Assembly: GCA_017446585.1 (NCBI GenBank) | Contig: JAFSQL010000010.1 | Location: 45,273-109,272, forward strand | DNA: 64,000 bases | Direction of reading: 5' to 3' | Source: Paludibacteraceae bacterium | Lineage (GTDB): Bacteria; Bacteroidota; Bacteroidia; Bacteroidales; Paludibacteraceae | Shown here: in pieces, positions 55,488 through 63,888 of the stretch | Layout: every line of letters starts with the position of its first letter | Position numbering within the stretch: position 1 is the stretch's first letter | Notes under the pieces: generated by a model | The model's input: only the letters and a program-made list of their open reading frames with translations | Told to the model about the DNA's origin: nothing | Databases searched by the model: none | Made by a program: the position numbers and the translations under genes

Positions 55488-56198
55488 TTAACGAATTGTT
55501 CCTGTAAACACGGGCGAACCTGAAGCCATTGTTCCGTCCTTGCCGTAGAGCATTTCATTGTATTTTCCTACAGGTAGGTCGCTCAATACATAAGCGTTAC
55601 ATTTTCGACCTACGACAATCTTATCCGTGACGGCTGTGTTTACAGCTGTTGCCGCCATGTCCAACAACAAACCTAACGCACCTGAAGAATTGCCTTGAAC
55701 GCTGGTGTCAAGCGTCAACTTTCCTTCCCTCTGATAAAGAATCTCGTTGGTCTTTGTGGAGCGAATGATGTATTGGATGTCAACCGTGATAGTGCCGGCA
55801 ACCGCATTCTTACGCCACTCCTTGATGACGGTAAAGATAAGCGCATCCGCACCCAGCACCTTCCCAAATCGAGAGATGTCCGCATTGAGAAAGAGTTCCG
55901 CATCATAAGCACTTTCGGATTGAAACATCTGCATCGTCAGCTGCGGAGAAAACACATAATACCCTTTCTCACAAAGTGGTTGATAAAGCGTTGTGTAAAA
56001 ATACTCTTTTGCCTCGACAAATTGGGTTTGATTGATGGGCGGCATGATAGCGATAGAAACAGGTCGTTCGGCATACATGCCCGGATAACGTGCCTCACGT
56101 GTCACAGTCTCAGCGCAAGAGGAGAACAGGAGAACCATCATGACAAGACATCCCCATAAGGACAAACCACTTATTCTTGAATGTTGTTGTATGCTCAT
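55488..56198 (-). CDS. DUF799 (GNA1162-like) lipoprotein
   Basis: 236 aa. Signal peptide with lipobox ending LFSSC (Cys28). The DUF799 core shows PVSIAIMPPINQTQFVEAKEY, YYVFSP, LGADALIFTVIKEW and GLLLDMAATAVN. Relatives such as Neisseria GNA1162 are outer-membrane lipoproteins with a TolB-N-like fold and unknown role. It is the last gene of the CsgG-like / lipoprotein / DUF4810 / DUF799 series, with an ATGA overlap to DUF4810. In other phyla these three families also occur as neighbours, which supports a shared complex. Confidence 0.85.
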   Translation of the reverse strand: MSIQQHSRISGLSLWGCLVMMVLLFSSCAETVTREARYPGMYAERPVSIAIMPPINQTQFVEAKEYFYTTLYQPLCEKGYYVFSPQLTMQMFQSESAYDAELFLNADISRFGKVLGADALIFTVIKEWRKNAVAGTITVDIQYIIRSTKTNEILYQREGKLTLDTSVQGNSSGALGLLLDMAATAVNTAVTDKIVVGRKCNAYVLSDLPVGKYNEMLYGKDGTMASGSPVFTGTIR

Positions 56199-56548
56199 TG
56201 TTCCAATCGTTTAATGATTCCACCAATAAAGAGTTGACTTTCTGGATACAACTCCACTTCTTTTTTCATGTACTGCAATCCCTTTTCCGCCTGACCACTG
56301 TTGTAGAGCAAGAAACCATACTCCGCATTATAGCCTGGAGGAACAATGCCTCGTTGTCCGCGCTGCTTCTCCATCTTGTCCATTTGTGTCATGAAGGCGG
56401 CTTTGGAATTGTCCGTCAATTCCTTTTGATATTTATAGGCAGCATTGTCGTAGTCGTACCAAGAATAGAGGGCTTTCTCTTGCATCGTGCAGGAAACAAA
56501 ACTCAACAAGAAAGGTACGGAAAAGACACTAAAAAAGAATCTTCTCAT
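56195..56548 (-). CDS. DUF4810 lipoprotein
   Basis: 117 aa. Signal peptide with lipobox ending SFVSC (Cys20). The core has YSWYDYDNAAYKY near the start and IVPPGYNAEYGFLLYNSG later, the pattern I recall for DUF4810, and finishes with a helical repeat-like segment (QAEKGLQYMKKEVELYP), possibly a single TPR-type hairpin. Eighteen bases after the preceding small lipoprotein and overlapping the next gene by 4 bases. Confidence 0.82.
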   Translation of the reverse strand: MRRFFFSVFSVPFLLSFVSCTMQEKALYSWYDYDNAAYKYQKELTDNSKAAFMTQMDKMEKQRGQRGIVPPGYNAEYGFLLYNSGQAEKGLQYMKKEVELYPESQLFIGGIIKRLEQ

Positions 56549-56566
56549 CTTTTTCGCATTTTAGGA

Positions 56567-56905
56567 TTAAGGCAACAAGATTTGTCTCACCTCGCGAGGC
56601 GACAAGAACAAATCCTTCTGATAGACGGTCTGACCGCCACGCTTCACGTTGATAGAGCGATTGCCTGGCTGCACACTATATTGCGTTCCCTTGCGGCTCG
56701 CTTGGCGACTCTTGACCGTAGTGGCAGTGAAGTGCGTGTCATCAATCTGAACGTCAACATCATAATTCGATTCGTTCGACGTGCTGACAAAGAGCAAAAA
56801 CGCGACGTCTTCCTTTCCTGTCTGTTGTGCCACTGGCGTGCTGACATGACAGGATGTGAGTATCAGTGAAATGGCACAGATGCCAAGTAATATCAATTTT
56901 TTCAT
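56567..56905 (-). CDS. Small lipoprotein of unknown family
   Basis: 112 aa. Signal peptide and lipobox ending LILTSC (Cys19). The mature part begins HVSTPVA and is polar with beta-strand character (DVDVQIDDTHFTATTVK, SINVKRGGQTVYQKDLFL). I do not recognise a named domain; a resemblance to DUF1425-type lipoproteins is weak. Tightly placed between a CsgG-like gene (10 bases) and DUF4810 (18 bases), so it belongs to this operon. Confidence 0.75.
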   Translation of the reverse strand: MKKLILLGICAISLILTSCHVSTPVAQQTGKEDVAFLLFVSTSNESNYDVDVQIDDTHFTATTVKSRQASRKGTQYSVQPGNRSINVKRGGQTVYQKDLFLSPREVRQILLP

Positions 56906-56915
56906 AAACGTAAAG

Positions 56916-57857
56916 TTACTGTGTGATATAGAAGTTTGACATGTTGTCCGCCGTTATCGAGGTCGAACCAGAATACTCAACAAATGCGTATTGCGTTTCG
57001 GGCGTATCGCCACCCGTGGTCAATACCGTAACCGTGCCCACTTGCTTGCCTGGCAACTCTATCATTACACCCGTTTGCGGATTTTTCACTTTCTTGCCGT
57101 TTGACATTACCTTGAACGTGTCGCCAGCGGCAACTCCTTGACTCGCACCACCAGCAATCAACGTGGCATCGGAATCAATCGATATGAAATATGTGCGCCA
57201 TGGCTTGTCCGTACACTTATTGATGATGTTCTCCACCAATTGTGAAATCGCAGCGGAGATAGCCTTATCGCTGAGCGAAGCGTCAAATCCCGCCGTGCTT
57301 CCGACACCGAGAGTCGTCTTGGAAGTCAATTCCGCCTCACCATGGCCCTCATCACTATAAATAATCATCCCTGTGGCAACCTCAACCAAACGAATAGAGA
57401 CAGCCGCCTCGACCATCTGCGTGCGCGTGTTGCTAAAAACACCTTCCTTTCCAACATTCTTGCGGCCGAACTGCGTCACGCTGCCTATGATGAGATAATC
57501 CGCTCCGATTGACGCCGCTGCCTCACCACCATTCTTCTGGCTCTCCGCAAGCAGCGAGGCGATGTCGTTACGCTCAAGAAGCAAGAACTTACCGCTTGCC
57601 GCCAACTTCGATGACAAAATGTCCAACGCCTGCTTGCCCATCGGGTCATTCTCCTTGTCATAAAAAATTCCCTTCGCATACTGCGTCTCATTGCTGAAAC
57701 GACCTATCGCAACCTTACGCTTGATGAACTTACCGCTTTCCTGACTCTCCTTCACTACCGACGGAGATGACTCGACAATCTGTGTCGCTCGCGCAGCGGC
57801 AAACGCCATGCCACTTGCCATCAGCAACAGCATGGAAAAAGAAACCAATTTTTTCAT
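56916..57857 (-). CDS. CsgG-like curli-assembly-domain protein, no lipobox
   Basis: 313 aa of the CsgG/HfaB family, whose best known member is the outer-membrane curli secretion channel. Core motifs are KVAIGRFSNETQY, LLLERNDIASLLAE, GADYLIIGSVTQFG and VSIRLVEVATGMIIYSDEG. Unlike CsgG, the signal peptide (MKKLVSFSMLLLMASGMAFA) is followed by AARAT and has no lipobox cysteine, so it is probably a soluble periplasmic or otherwise anchored protein. A C-terminal beta domain (about 225-313) extends beyond the CsgG core. No curlin, CsgE or CsgF gene is visible. It starts 22 bases after gldH. Confidence 0.85.
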   Translation of the reverse strand: MKKLVSFSMLLLMASGMAFAAARATQIVESSPSVVKESQESGKFIKRKVAIGRFSNETQYAKGIFYDKENDPMGKQALDILSSKLAASGKFLLLERNDIASLLAESQKNGGEAAASIGADYLIIGSVTQFGRKNVGKEGVFSNTRTQMVEAAVSIRLVEVATGMIIYSDEGHGEAELTSKTTLGVGSTAGFDASLSDKAISAAISQLVENIINKCTDKPWRTYFISIDSDATLIAGGASQGVAAGDTFKVMSNGKKVKNPQTGVMIELPGKQVGTVTVLTTGGDTPETQYAFVEYSGSTSITADNMSNFYITQ

Positions 57858-57879
57858 ATCGCGATTATTTTTGGGGTTT

Positions 57880-58341
57880 TTAATTTTTCAGAACCTCCAC
57901 GCCAACGTCATTGATGGCTGGCAATGGATCAAGCCTCATTCCGTGACGCAGCGTGAACGTATATGTGCCCGGTTCCGGAAACTTCAACCGCTGACGGAAC
58001 AAAATGTTCATCTCACGCAAACTGCCCCACCCGTGTCCGAGCCATGCGCCATGAGCGTCCGCAAGCATACACTCTATCGTGTCATGCTCCACGCCACCGC
58101 TCGGCGTCTTTATCTCCGTGAACAACCACAAGTTCTGCGATGGGAAAGCCTCCGTGTGACGCAAATTGATAAGCACCGCATACGTGACTGCCGTGTCCGC
58201 TATCTCCACCCTGTGGGAATAAGCCGAATCAACATCCCAACCCTCCTCGGGAACAACATCCTGATGCGTATAAACACTGTTTCTCCCACACGAGGCTAAC
58301 AGAAAAGCCACAGGAACTATGAACAAACTGACAAAACGCAT
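57880..58341 (-). CDS. gldH: Gliding-motility lipoprotein GldH
   Basis: 153 aa from the ATG at 58341 (MRFVSLFIVPVAFLLASC), which gives a clean lipoprotein signal with lipobox LLASC (Cys18); an open frame runs 60 codons further upstream into ricT and is rejected. The conserved GldH features VYTHQDVVPEEGWD, IEIADTAVTY-like and LRHTEAFPSQNLWLF are present. GldH is needed for gliding in Flavobacterium but is kept in non-gliding Bacteroidales, where its role is unclear. It follows ricT by 4 bases and precedes the CsgG-like gene by 22. Confidence 0.88.
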   Translation of the reverse strand: MRFVSLFIVPVAFLLASCGRNSVYTHQDVVPEEGWDVDSAYSHRVEIADTAVTYAVLINLRHTEAFPSQNLWLFTEIKTPSGGVEHDTIECMLADAHGAWLGHGWGSLREMNILFRQRLKFPEPGTYTFTLRHGMRLDPLPAINDVGVEVLKN

Positions 58342-58345
58342 ACAC

Positions 58346-59596
58346 TTATGATTTAGGTTCCTCCGTCGGTTGTGAAGGACGATTATCCCTTGACGAACGC
58401 CCCGAATGGTGATTATGTGAACCGCCGTCACGACGCCCCGACCGAGCGTTATTCTCTCTACGGCCGTCCCGCGAATGCCTACGGTCACGATGCCTGCGGT
58501 CACGTTGGTTCTGACGGTCAAATCGTGTCAGGTCATCCTGCCCCACCACGTTCTGATAGTCTATCTTCGGTGTCTCCTTCTTCTGCTCGCGTTCGTCGCC
58601 TAACTTGTCCGGCTTCTCGCCACGACGATTCATCTCTATCACCTCCTTCGCACGCTCCACCGTGATCGTGACAAGGTTAGCCCCCATCTGCCGTGACGAA
58701 GAGTAAGTGAGCAGACGAGCGAAGACATCCTGCTTGAAGAAATGCCACGTCCCGTCAACCGTTTCCAATTCTATGTTCTTCGCTGGAAAATCCTTTTGCG
58801 CGTCCGCATAGACAGGCGCTTCATAATTGATGCAACACTTCAGCTTCGCGCACTGACCCGCCAACTTCTGCGGATTCAACGAAATGTCCTGAATGCGAGC
58901 GGAACCCGTCGTCACGCTCGAAAAGTTGCCCAACCACGTCGCGCAACACAACTCCCGACCGCATGGACCTATGCCGCCTATGCGTCCCGCCTCCTGCCTC
59001 ACACCTATCTGACGCATCTCTATGCGCACGTGAAACGTGTCCGCAAGCACCTTGATCAGTTGACGGAAATCGACACGCTGATCCGCGATATAATAAAAAA
59101 TAGCCTTCTGACCGTCGCCCTGGTACTCCACGTCACCTATCTTCATCTGCAAACCCAGCTCCTCCGCTATCTGACGCGAACGTATCATCGTCTCCTGCTC
59201 CAACGCCTTGCTCTCTTTCCACTTCTCAAGGTCGCTCTCCTTAGCCTTTCGATACACGCGCTTAATCTCAAAACGTTCAAGATTCACATTCGCGCGCTTT
59301 ATTTGCGTGAGCACAAGCCGTCCCACAAGCGTCACTTCACCTATGTCATGGCCGGGCGTGCTCTCCACAGCCACAATATCCCCCTTCACCAAAGGAATAT
59401 GCGTCGAGTTCAAATAATAACCCTTGCGCGTGTTCTTGAATTGCACCTCCACAAAGTCCGTGTCCGAAACCGTCTCTGGCAGGTCGGCAAGCCAATCGTA
59501 AACAGAAAGCTTCTTCCCGCTCACGCCTCGGCAACCATTCGCGCAAATTCCGTTGCAATCGTTATTCGTAACGTATTTTAGATCCGAAAAATCCAT
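58346..59596 (-). CDS. PSP1/RicT-family protein with low-complexity tail
   Basis: 416 aa. The PSP1 domain (about 70-270) contains YYIADQRVDFRQLIKVLA and the cysteine-rich IGPCGRELCCATW and CAKLKCCIN motifs, which in Bacillus RicT/YaaT help bind Fe-S clusters in a complex affecting RNA processing. An extra cysteine group, NDCNGICANGC, sits at the N-terminus. The last 70 residues are basic low-complexity sequence rich in R, D, H, N and S (RDRRHRDRRHSRDGRR), probably disordered and RNA-interacting. Neighbourhood with holB and gldH matches other Bacteroidales. Confidence 0.88.
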   Translation of the reverse strand: MDFSDLKYVTNNDCNGICANGCRGVSGKKLSVYDWLADLPETVSDTDFVEVQFKNTRKGYYLNSTHIPLVKGDIVAVESTPGHDIGEVTLVGRLVLTQIKRANVNLERFEIKRVYRKAKESDLEKWKESKALEQETMIRSRQIAEELGLQMKIGDVEYQGDGQKAIFYYIADQRVDFRQLIKVLADTFHVRIEMRQIGVRQEAGRIGGIGPCGRELCCATWLGNFSSVTTGSARIQDISLNPQKLAGQCAKLKCCINYEAPVYADAQKDFPAKNIELETVDGTWHFFKQDVFARLLTYSSSRQMGANLVTITVERAKEVIEMNRRGEKPDKLGDEREQKKETPKIDYQNVVGQDDLTRFDRQNQRDRRHRDRRHSRDGRRENNARSGRRDGGSHNHHSGRSSRDNRPSQPTEEPKS

Positions 59597-59681
59597 TTTC
59601 TTTGTTTCTCTTTATCCCTCCGTCCCCTGTTGTTCCGCTTTTCTCTTACAAGAAAAAAAACAGAGGAACTCGAATTTTTTC

Positions 59682-60098
59682 TTAATTAACGCTGTTAAAA
59701 GCAATCGCATAAAGTTTCATCTGCTTCATCATAGCAAGCATACCATTGCTGCGCGTCGGTGACAAATGCTCCTTCAGCCCTATTCTGTCTATGAAATACA
59801 AGTCCGCGTCCATAATCTCCCTTGGCGTATGACCGCTTAGTATCTCCACAAGCATGGCGGCTATCCCGCCCGCTATCTCCGTGTTACTTTCCGCCTGATA
59901 CGTCACCTTGCCGTCAGCATAGTCCGCATGAATCCAAACCTTGCTTTGGCAACCCTCTATAAGATGCTGAGGAGTCTTATATTGCGGGTCAATCTTTTGG
60001 GCCATCCCGCGGTCTATGATCAGTTGATACTTGTCAAGCCAATCGTCCAACCCCTCAAAATCCGCTATGATGTTATCTTGTGCCTCGTTGATAGTCAT
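59682..60098 (-). CDS. sufE: SufE family sulfur acceptor
   Basis: Accepts persulfide from the cysteine desulfurase SufS and passes it to the Fe-S scaffold. 138 aa. The acceptor cysteine is in HLIEGCQSKVW (about residue 50), with the conserved YQLIIDRGMAQK-type N-terminal helix and NGMLAMMKQMK near the C-terminus. Transcribed separately from sufS: a terminator and a -7 element lie in the 133-base gap between them. Confidence 0.93.
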   Translation of the reverse strand: MTINEAQDNIIADFEGLDDWLDKYQLIIDRGMAQKIDPQYKTPQHLIEGCQSKVWIHADYADGKVTYQAESNTEIAGGIAAMLVEILSGHTPREIMDADLYFIDRIGLKEHLSPTRSNGMLAMMKQMKLYAIAFNSVN

Positions 60099-60140
60099 GA
60101 TTTATAAGCATTACTTCATTAGGAGGATATCGGTAAAATG

Positions 60141-60148
60141 CAAAAATA
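60141..60148 (-). promoter_or_regulatory. Candidate -7 element for sufE
   Basis: TATTTTTG on the - strand, 43 bases upstream of sufE; no TTG at the expected -33 distance. Confidence 0.4.
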
Positions 60149-60201
60149 GTAAAATAAACGCAGAAATACCTATCATTCGGACACATACATAAAACACAAA
60201 A

Positions 60202-60224
60202 GGGTGACCGTCCGTCAGTCACCC
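60202..60224 (-). terminator. Terminator-like hairpin after sufS
   Basis: A 7-bp stem (60202-60208 with 60218-60224), nine-base loop, followed on the - strand by CTTTTGTGTTTTATG. It lies 7 bases past the sufS stop. Confidence 0.7.
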
Positions 60225-60231
60225 CTCGCAT

Positions 60232-61443
60232 TTAATGAAACATGCGCATCGCTCGCATGATGGACTCAATGAGCGTGTCTATCTCCTCCTTCGTATTATA
60301 AACTGCCACCGACGCGCGCACCATGCCATCTACCTTGAATGCGTCCATGGTTGGTTGGGCGCAGTGATGTCCCGTTCTTACAGCAATTCCCAAGTGGTCA
60401 AGAATGGTGCCAAGGTCATAAGGATGAATCTCCCCCACCAGGAATGACGCCACGCCAATGCGTTGGCGCGGTCCGAAAATGCGAATCTGAGGAATTTCCG
60501 CAAGACAACCTATCATATAATCCACCAACTGGCTCTCATAGGCGGCCACATTCTCTATCCCGAGAGCGGAAACATAGTCAAGTGCCGCCTTCAGAGCGGC
60601 GGAACCAATGAAGTCCGGTGTTCCCGCCTCGAACTTGTACGGCAACACGTTGAACGTGGTCTTCTCAAACGTCACGTGGTCTATCATCTCACCTCCACCC
60701 TGATAGGGCGGCATGCGTTCAAGCACCTGCTCCTTGCCGTATAGCACGCCAATGCCCGTAGGTCCGTAAATCTTATGACCCGAAAAGGCAAGGAAGTCGC
60801 AGTCCAAATCCCTCACATCAACAGGAAAATGCGGCACGCTCTGCGCACCGTCAACCAACAACAAGGCTCCTGCCCCATGAACCACCGTAGCTATCTCCTT
60901 GATAGGATTCACAGTGCCCAGAGTGTTGCTCGCCTGCGCCACCGCAACCAATCGCACACGATCCGAAAGCAACGCCTTGAGGTCGTCAACGTGAAGCACA
61001 CCGTCCGCGTCAAACTTCCACACCTTTAGACGAATGCCACGACGTGAAGCCAACAACTGCCACGGCACGATGTCGCTGTGATGCTCCATCTGCGAAACAA
61101 TGACCTCATCGCCTTCTTTCAACGTCTCACCGAACGACGACGCCACAAGATTGATGCTCTCCGTAGTGCCACGAGTGAACACAATCTCCGACGTGGAACG
61201 GGCGTTGATGAACGACCGCACCGACTCGCGCGCCTGCTCGTGCGCCTCCGTAGCCTCCTGGCTCAGATAGTGAACGCCACGGTGAACATTGGCATTGCGA
61301 TGATAGTAACACTGAGATATGCACTCAACCACCTGACGTGGCTTCTGCGTAGTGGCAGCGTTGTCCAAATAAACAAGGGGACGATTATAAACCGTATCAC
61401 CCAATATGGGAAAATCCTCGCGTATCTTATTGATGTCAAGCAT
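60232..61443 (-). CDS. sufS: Cysteine desulfurase SufS
   Basis: Pyridoxal-phosphate enzyme that removes sulfur from cysteine for Fe-S clusters. 403 aa from the ATG at 61443 (MLDINKIREDFPILGDTV); a further 27 upstream codons overlap the end region of holB and are not conserved. The cofactor lysine is in FLAFSGHKIYGPTG and the catalytic cysteine in RTGHHCAQPTMD (about residue 360). Type II (SufS) by its short active loop. Its partner SufE is encoded just downstream. Confidence 0.95.
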   Translation of the reverse strand: MLDINKIREDFPILGDTVYNRPLVYLDNAATTQKPRQVVECISQCYYHRNANVHRGVHYLSQEATEAHEQARESVRSFINARSTSEIVFTRGTTESINLVASSFGETLKEGDEVIVSQMEHHSDIVPWQLLASRRGIRLKVWKFDADGVLHVDDLKALLSDRVRLVAVAQASNTLGTVNPIKEIATVVHGAGALLLVDGAQSVPHFPVDVRDLDCDFLAFSGHKIYGPTGIGVLYGKEQVLERMPPYQGGGEMIDHVTFEKTTFNVLPYKFEAGTPDFIGSAALKAALDYVSALGIENVAAYESQLVDYMIGCLAEIPQIRIFGPRQRIGVASFLVGEIHPYDLGTILDHLGIAVRTGHHCAQPTMDAFKVDGMVRASVAVYNTKEEIDTLIESIMRAMRMFH

Positions 61444-61477
61444 ATCGTAACTCTGATTAAATCCTCCCTCGCACATC

Positions 61478-62629
61478 TTACTTGATTTGCATGATGAGTT
61501 GCAATGCGAGGTCCGTAAGCACAATCTTTATCTGCACATTCTGACCTATGTCACGCTCTGCTGTCGCGAACAACTTCATGATAGGCAGAATGTTGTCTTC
61601 ATTGATGAACGGGGCGAACTTCGACGAAAACGACTCCTCCGTCACGGAAAGATAGTTCAGTTCCGGACGTTTGAAGTTGTAAATGAAGTTCTCGCGCAGA
61701 AGTCGTTGACAATATTGAAGCCACATGATAATCTCATCACGACTCTCCCCCGATTTCTTTTCCGACCACTCCTGCAATCGGAGCAGAAAATCTCCCTTTT
61801 GGTCCAACGACGGCAAATTCCTGATTCCCCACGCGGTGCGCATGAGCAAAGCGAAGTCATCAAGTCGCTTGTTGCCCTGCAACAGGTCTTCCATCATCTG
61901 TTTTGCTGTCGATAGGCTTCCCATGGACGCTCTTGCCACTCTGCGAGCGTCTTCCTCTCCAACTTCCGTCGAATGTTGGCGAATCCAGCCAAAAACCTGT
62001 TCTGCCGACAAGGCGGGGACATTCACCCTCTGCACGCGACTCCTGATCGTTGCGAGCAACCGGTCGGGATTGTCCGAGACCAAGAGCAACACCGTTGACG
62101 GTGACGGCTCCTCCAACGTCTTCAACAACTTGTTGGCTCCCGCCTCGCCCATTCGCTCCGGCAGCCAAATAATAAGCGTTTTCCACTTGGCTTGGTATGA
62201 CTTCAAAGAGAGCGTGGTAATGATACGTTCACTCTCGTTGGCGTATATCTCACCCTTCTTGCGGTCATTGCTTTGAAAGGCTATCCAATCCTGAACCGCT
62301 CCATACGGATCTGAAAGGAACCACTGTCTGAAAGACGAGAAATAATCATCGCATGTTTCTTCCGTATGCTTATGCACATAAGGAAACACGAAATGCAAAT
62401 CCGGATGCTCAAGCCTCGCGAACTGACGGCAAGACGCGCACTCACCGCAACTGTCGCCATCATGCGGATGAGCGCAATTCAGATACTGAGCGTATGCCAC
62501 GGCAAGCGGCAACTTCCCTACCCCCTGCTTCCCCACGAACAACTGCGCATGAGGAATCCTTCCCCCGTCCGCTTGTGAACGTAACAGTGATTTTATATCG
62601 TCATGTCCGACTATTTCGGAAAACTGCAT
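61478..62629 (-). CDS. holB: DNA polymerase III delta' subunit
   Basis: Clamp-loader subunit, 383 aa from the ATG at 62629 (MQFSEIVGHDDIKSLL); a start at 62716 would add 29 unrelated residues over a promoter. AAA+ fold: Walker A-like GKQGVGKLPLA lacks the S/T after lysine, as expected for the non-hydrolysing delta' subunit; a zinc-binding set of cysteines, CAHPHDGDSCGECASC, and LLKTLEEPSPSTVLLL (sensor region) follow. A TAACTTTG -7 element at 62647-62654 lies 17 bases upstream. Thirty-four bases before sufS. Confidence 0.92.
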   Translation of the reverse strand: MQFSEIVGHDDIKSLLRSQADGGRIPHAQLFVGKQGVGKLPLAVAYAQYLNCAHPHDGDSCGECASCRQFARLEHPDLHFVFPYVHKHTEETCDDYFSSFRQWFLSDPYGAVQDWIAFQSNDRKKGEIYANESERIITTLSLKSYQAKWKTLIIWLPERMGEAGANKLLKTLEEPSPSTVLLLVSDNPDRLLATIRSRVQRVNVPALSAEQVFGWIRQHSTEVGEEDARRVARASMGSLSTAKQMMEDLLQGNKRLDDFALLMRTAWGIRNLPSLDQKGDFLLRLQEWSEKKSGESRDEIIMWLQYCQRLLRENFIYNFKRPELNYLSVTEESFSSKFAPFINEDNILPIMKLFATAERDIGQNVQIKIVLTDLALQLIMQIK

Positions 62630-62652
62630 ACAGCCATCATTTTCTTGCAAAG

Positions 62653-63678
62653 TTAGCGAAAAAAAGAGAGGATATGTCGCACGCGTGCCGTCATTGTGTC
62701 CTCGCTCAGCACGCACTGACGTGCCCTCTCGCCTGATGGATTCGTCTTGAGAGCGACCTCTATCTTGTCCATAAGGTCTGTCACGTCATCATAGAAACCC
62801 ACCTCTCCGTTCGGAAAATGCGTTTCGATATATGGGTTTCGGTCACATAATTGGTAAGAACCCGTCGCGGCTATCTCATAAACCTTCGGATTGGCACCGT
62901 CCGTCTGCTGTTCATTATGAATGTTAAGAACCACTCGCGCCCTGTTATAATCACCATTGAGTTGTTCCGCCGTAGCATTCCTGTTCTTCCATATCCGAGG
63001 ATGCTGAAGTTTCAACCTCAAATAGCGAATTGGCGTTTTCGACAGGAGTGCCGCCCTTCCCCATATTCTTATGCTACATCTCTTGCCAAAATGACGCACC
63101 ACCTCTTGAACTATTCGCCAACGCTTGGACGACTGCCAAATGTCACCGGCAAAAACAATATCAAGATTCTTCTCCGCATCTACCTTATAATATAAAGTCT
63201 CATCAACCGCCTGTGGAAGAAATGTCGCCTCCCTGTCGAAGTATTCTTTTATATAAGGAATGTCCTGACGCTCATAGCAAAACACATGGTCCGCAACTCG
63301 AACGACAGATTCACATGCGGGATACTTTTTGATACTGTCAAAGAGCCATAAAGCAAGCGGTGCCACCTCTTTTAGTCGTCTGACACAAGATTCCGTAATC
63401 ATGTCACCATTGACAACAAAGACAAATGAAGGATTATAATCCTTCAACTCGGACAACACGTCGCAAGAAAAACGCTCTCGTGATAACGCTATAGAATTTT
63501 CTTTTTCCGAAAATTTCCAACGAAGTTTATTAAAAAAATTCCATGGGTGAAGCGGAGTGTCATAAGCGACCACCCTCGTGTCATAACCCGACGATTGGAA
63601 TCCTCTTTCAATACTTCCCATGAAGTAATGAAATTTAGGACCTATAATCAACGCTTTCTTAACCTCTGACATGCGCAT
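62653..63678 (-). CDS. CgeB-like glycosyltransferase
   Basis: 341 aa GT-B-like protein. The N-terminal half starts KKALIIGPKFHYFMGSIERGF and has LWLFDSIKKYP; the C-terminal half contains NIVFAGDIW-like residues (DIVFAGDIWQSS), VVLNIHNEQQTDGANPKVYEIAATG and PNGEVGFYDDVTDLMDKI, the pattern of Glyco_trans_1_2 / CgeB proteins, in which the E of VYEIAA contacts the sugar nucleotide. Acceptor and donor are unknown. It sits alone, between an rRNA operon and holB. Starts at 63678 or the second ATG at 63672. Confidence 0.8.
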   Translation of the reverse strand: MRMSEVKKALIIGPKFHYFMGSIERGFQSSGYDTRVVAYDTPLHPWNFFNKLRWKFSEKENSIALSRERFSCDVLSELKDYNPSFVFVVNGDMITESCVRRLKEVAPLALWLFDSIKKYPACESVVRVADHVFCYERQDIPYIKEYFDREATFLPQAVDETLYYKVDAEKNLDIVFAGDIWQSSKRWRIVQEVVRHFGKRCSIRIWGRAALLSKTPIRYLRLKLQHPRIWKNRNATAEQLNGDYNRARVVLNIHNEQQTDGANPKVYEIAATGSYQLCDRNPYIETHFPNGEVGFYDDVTDLMDKIEVALKTNPSGERARQCVLSEDTMTARVRHILSFFR

Positions 63679-63694
63679 TCACTTTAAGAGGAAA

Positions 63695-63702
63695 CAAAGG
63701 TA
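63695..63702 (-). promoter_or_regulatory. Candidate -7 element for the glycosyltransferase gene
   Basis: TACCTTTG on the - strand, 17 bases before the start codon at 63678, with TTG 15 bases further upstream (63718-63720), shorter than the usual spacer. Confidence 0.45.
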
Positions 63703-63845
63703 ACTACATTATGATTACAACACTCCGATATGAAAAATAATCATACAACCACATCGCTTGTGTAAAATGCGCATTTCCCATCTCGTTTGCATAAAAACTC
63801 ATTCTCTTCCGCGCATTCCACTCATCACACCATGTGCATATAAAA

Positions 63846-63883
63846 AGCAAGGGAGCCCCTCCGACCGTGTCGGAAAGGCTCCC
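63846..63883 (-). terminator. rRNA operon terminator
   Basis: On the - strand, 5 bases after the 5S gene, a stem of 7 bp (63877-63883 with 63851-63857) continues after an internal bulge with TCGGA/TCCGA, followed by TTGC then five T. Confidence 0.85.
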
Positions 63884-63888
63884 GTAAG

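Noticed and set aside
58742-59581. A 279-codon + strand open frame opposite ricT
   Set aside because: Composition is R/H/T/L-rich with no family similarity; the conserved cysteine motifs of RicT are on the other strand.
62653-63678. Possible sporulation (CgeB) role for the glycosyltransferase
   Set aside because: Only the fold is shared with CgeB; Bacteroidota do not sporulate and no related gene is nearby.
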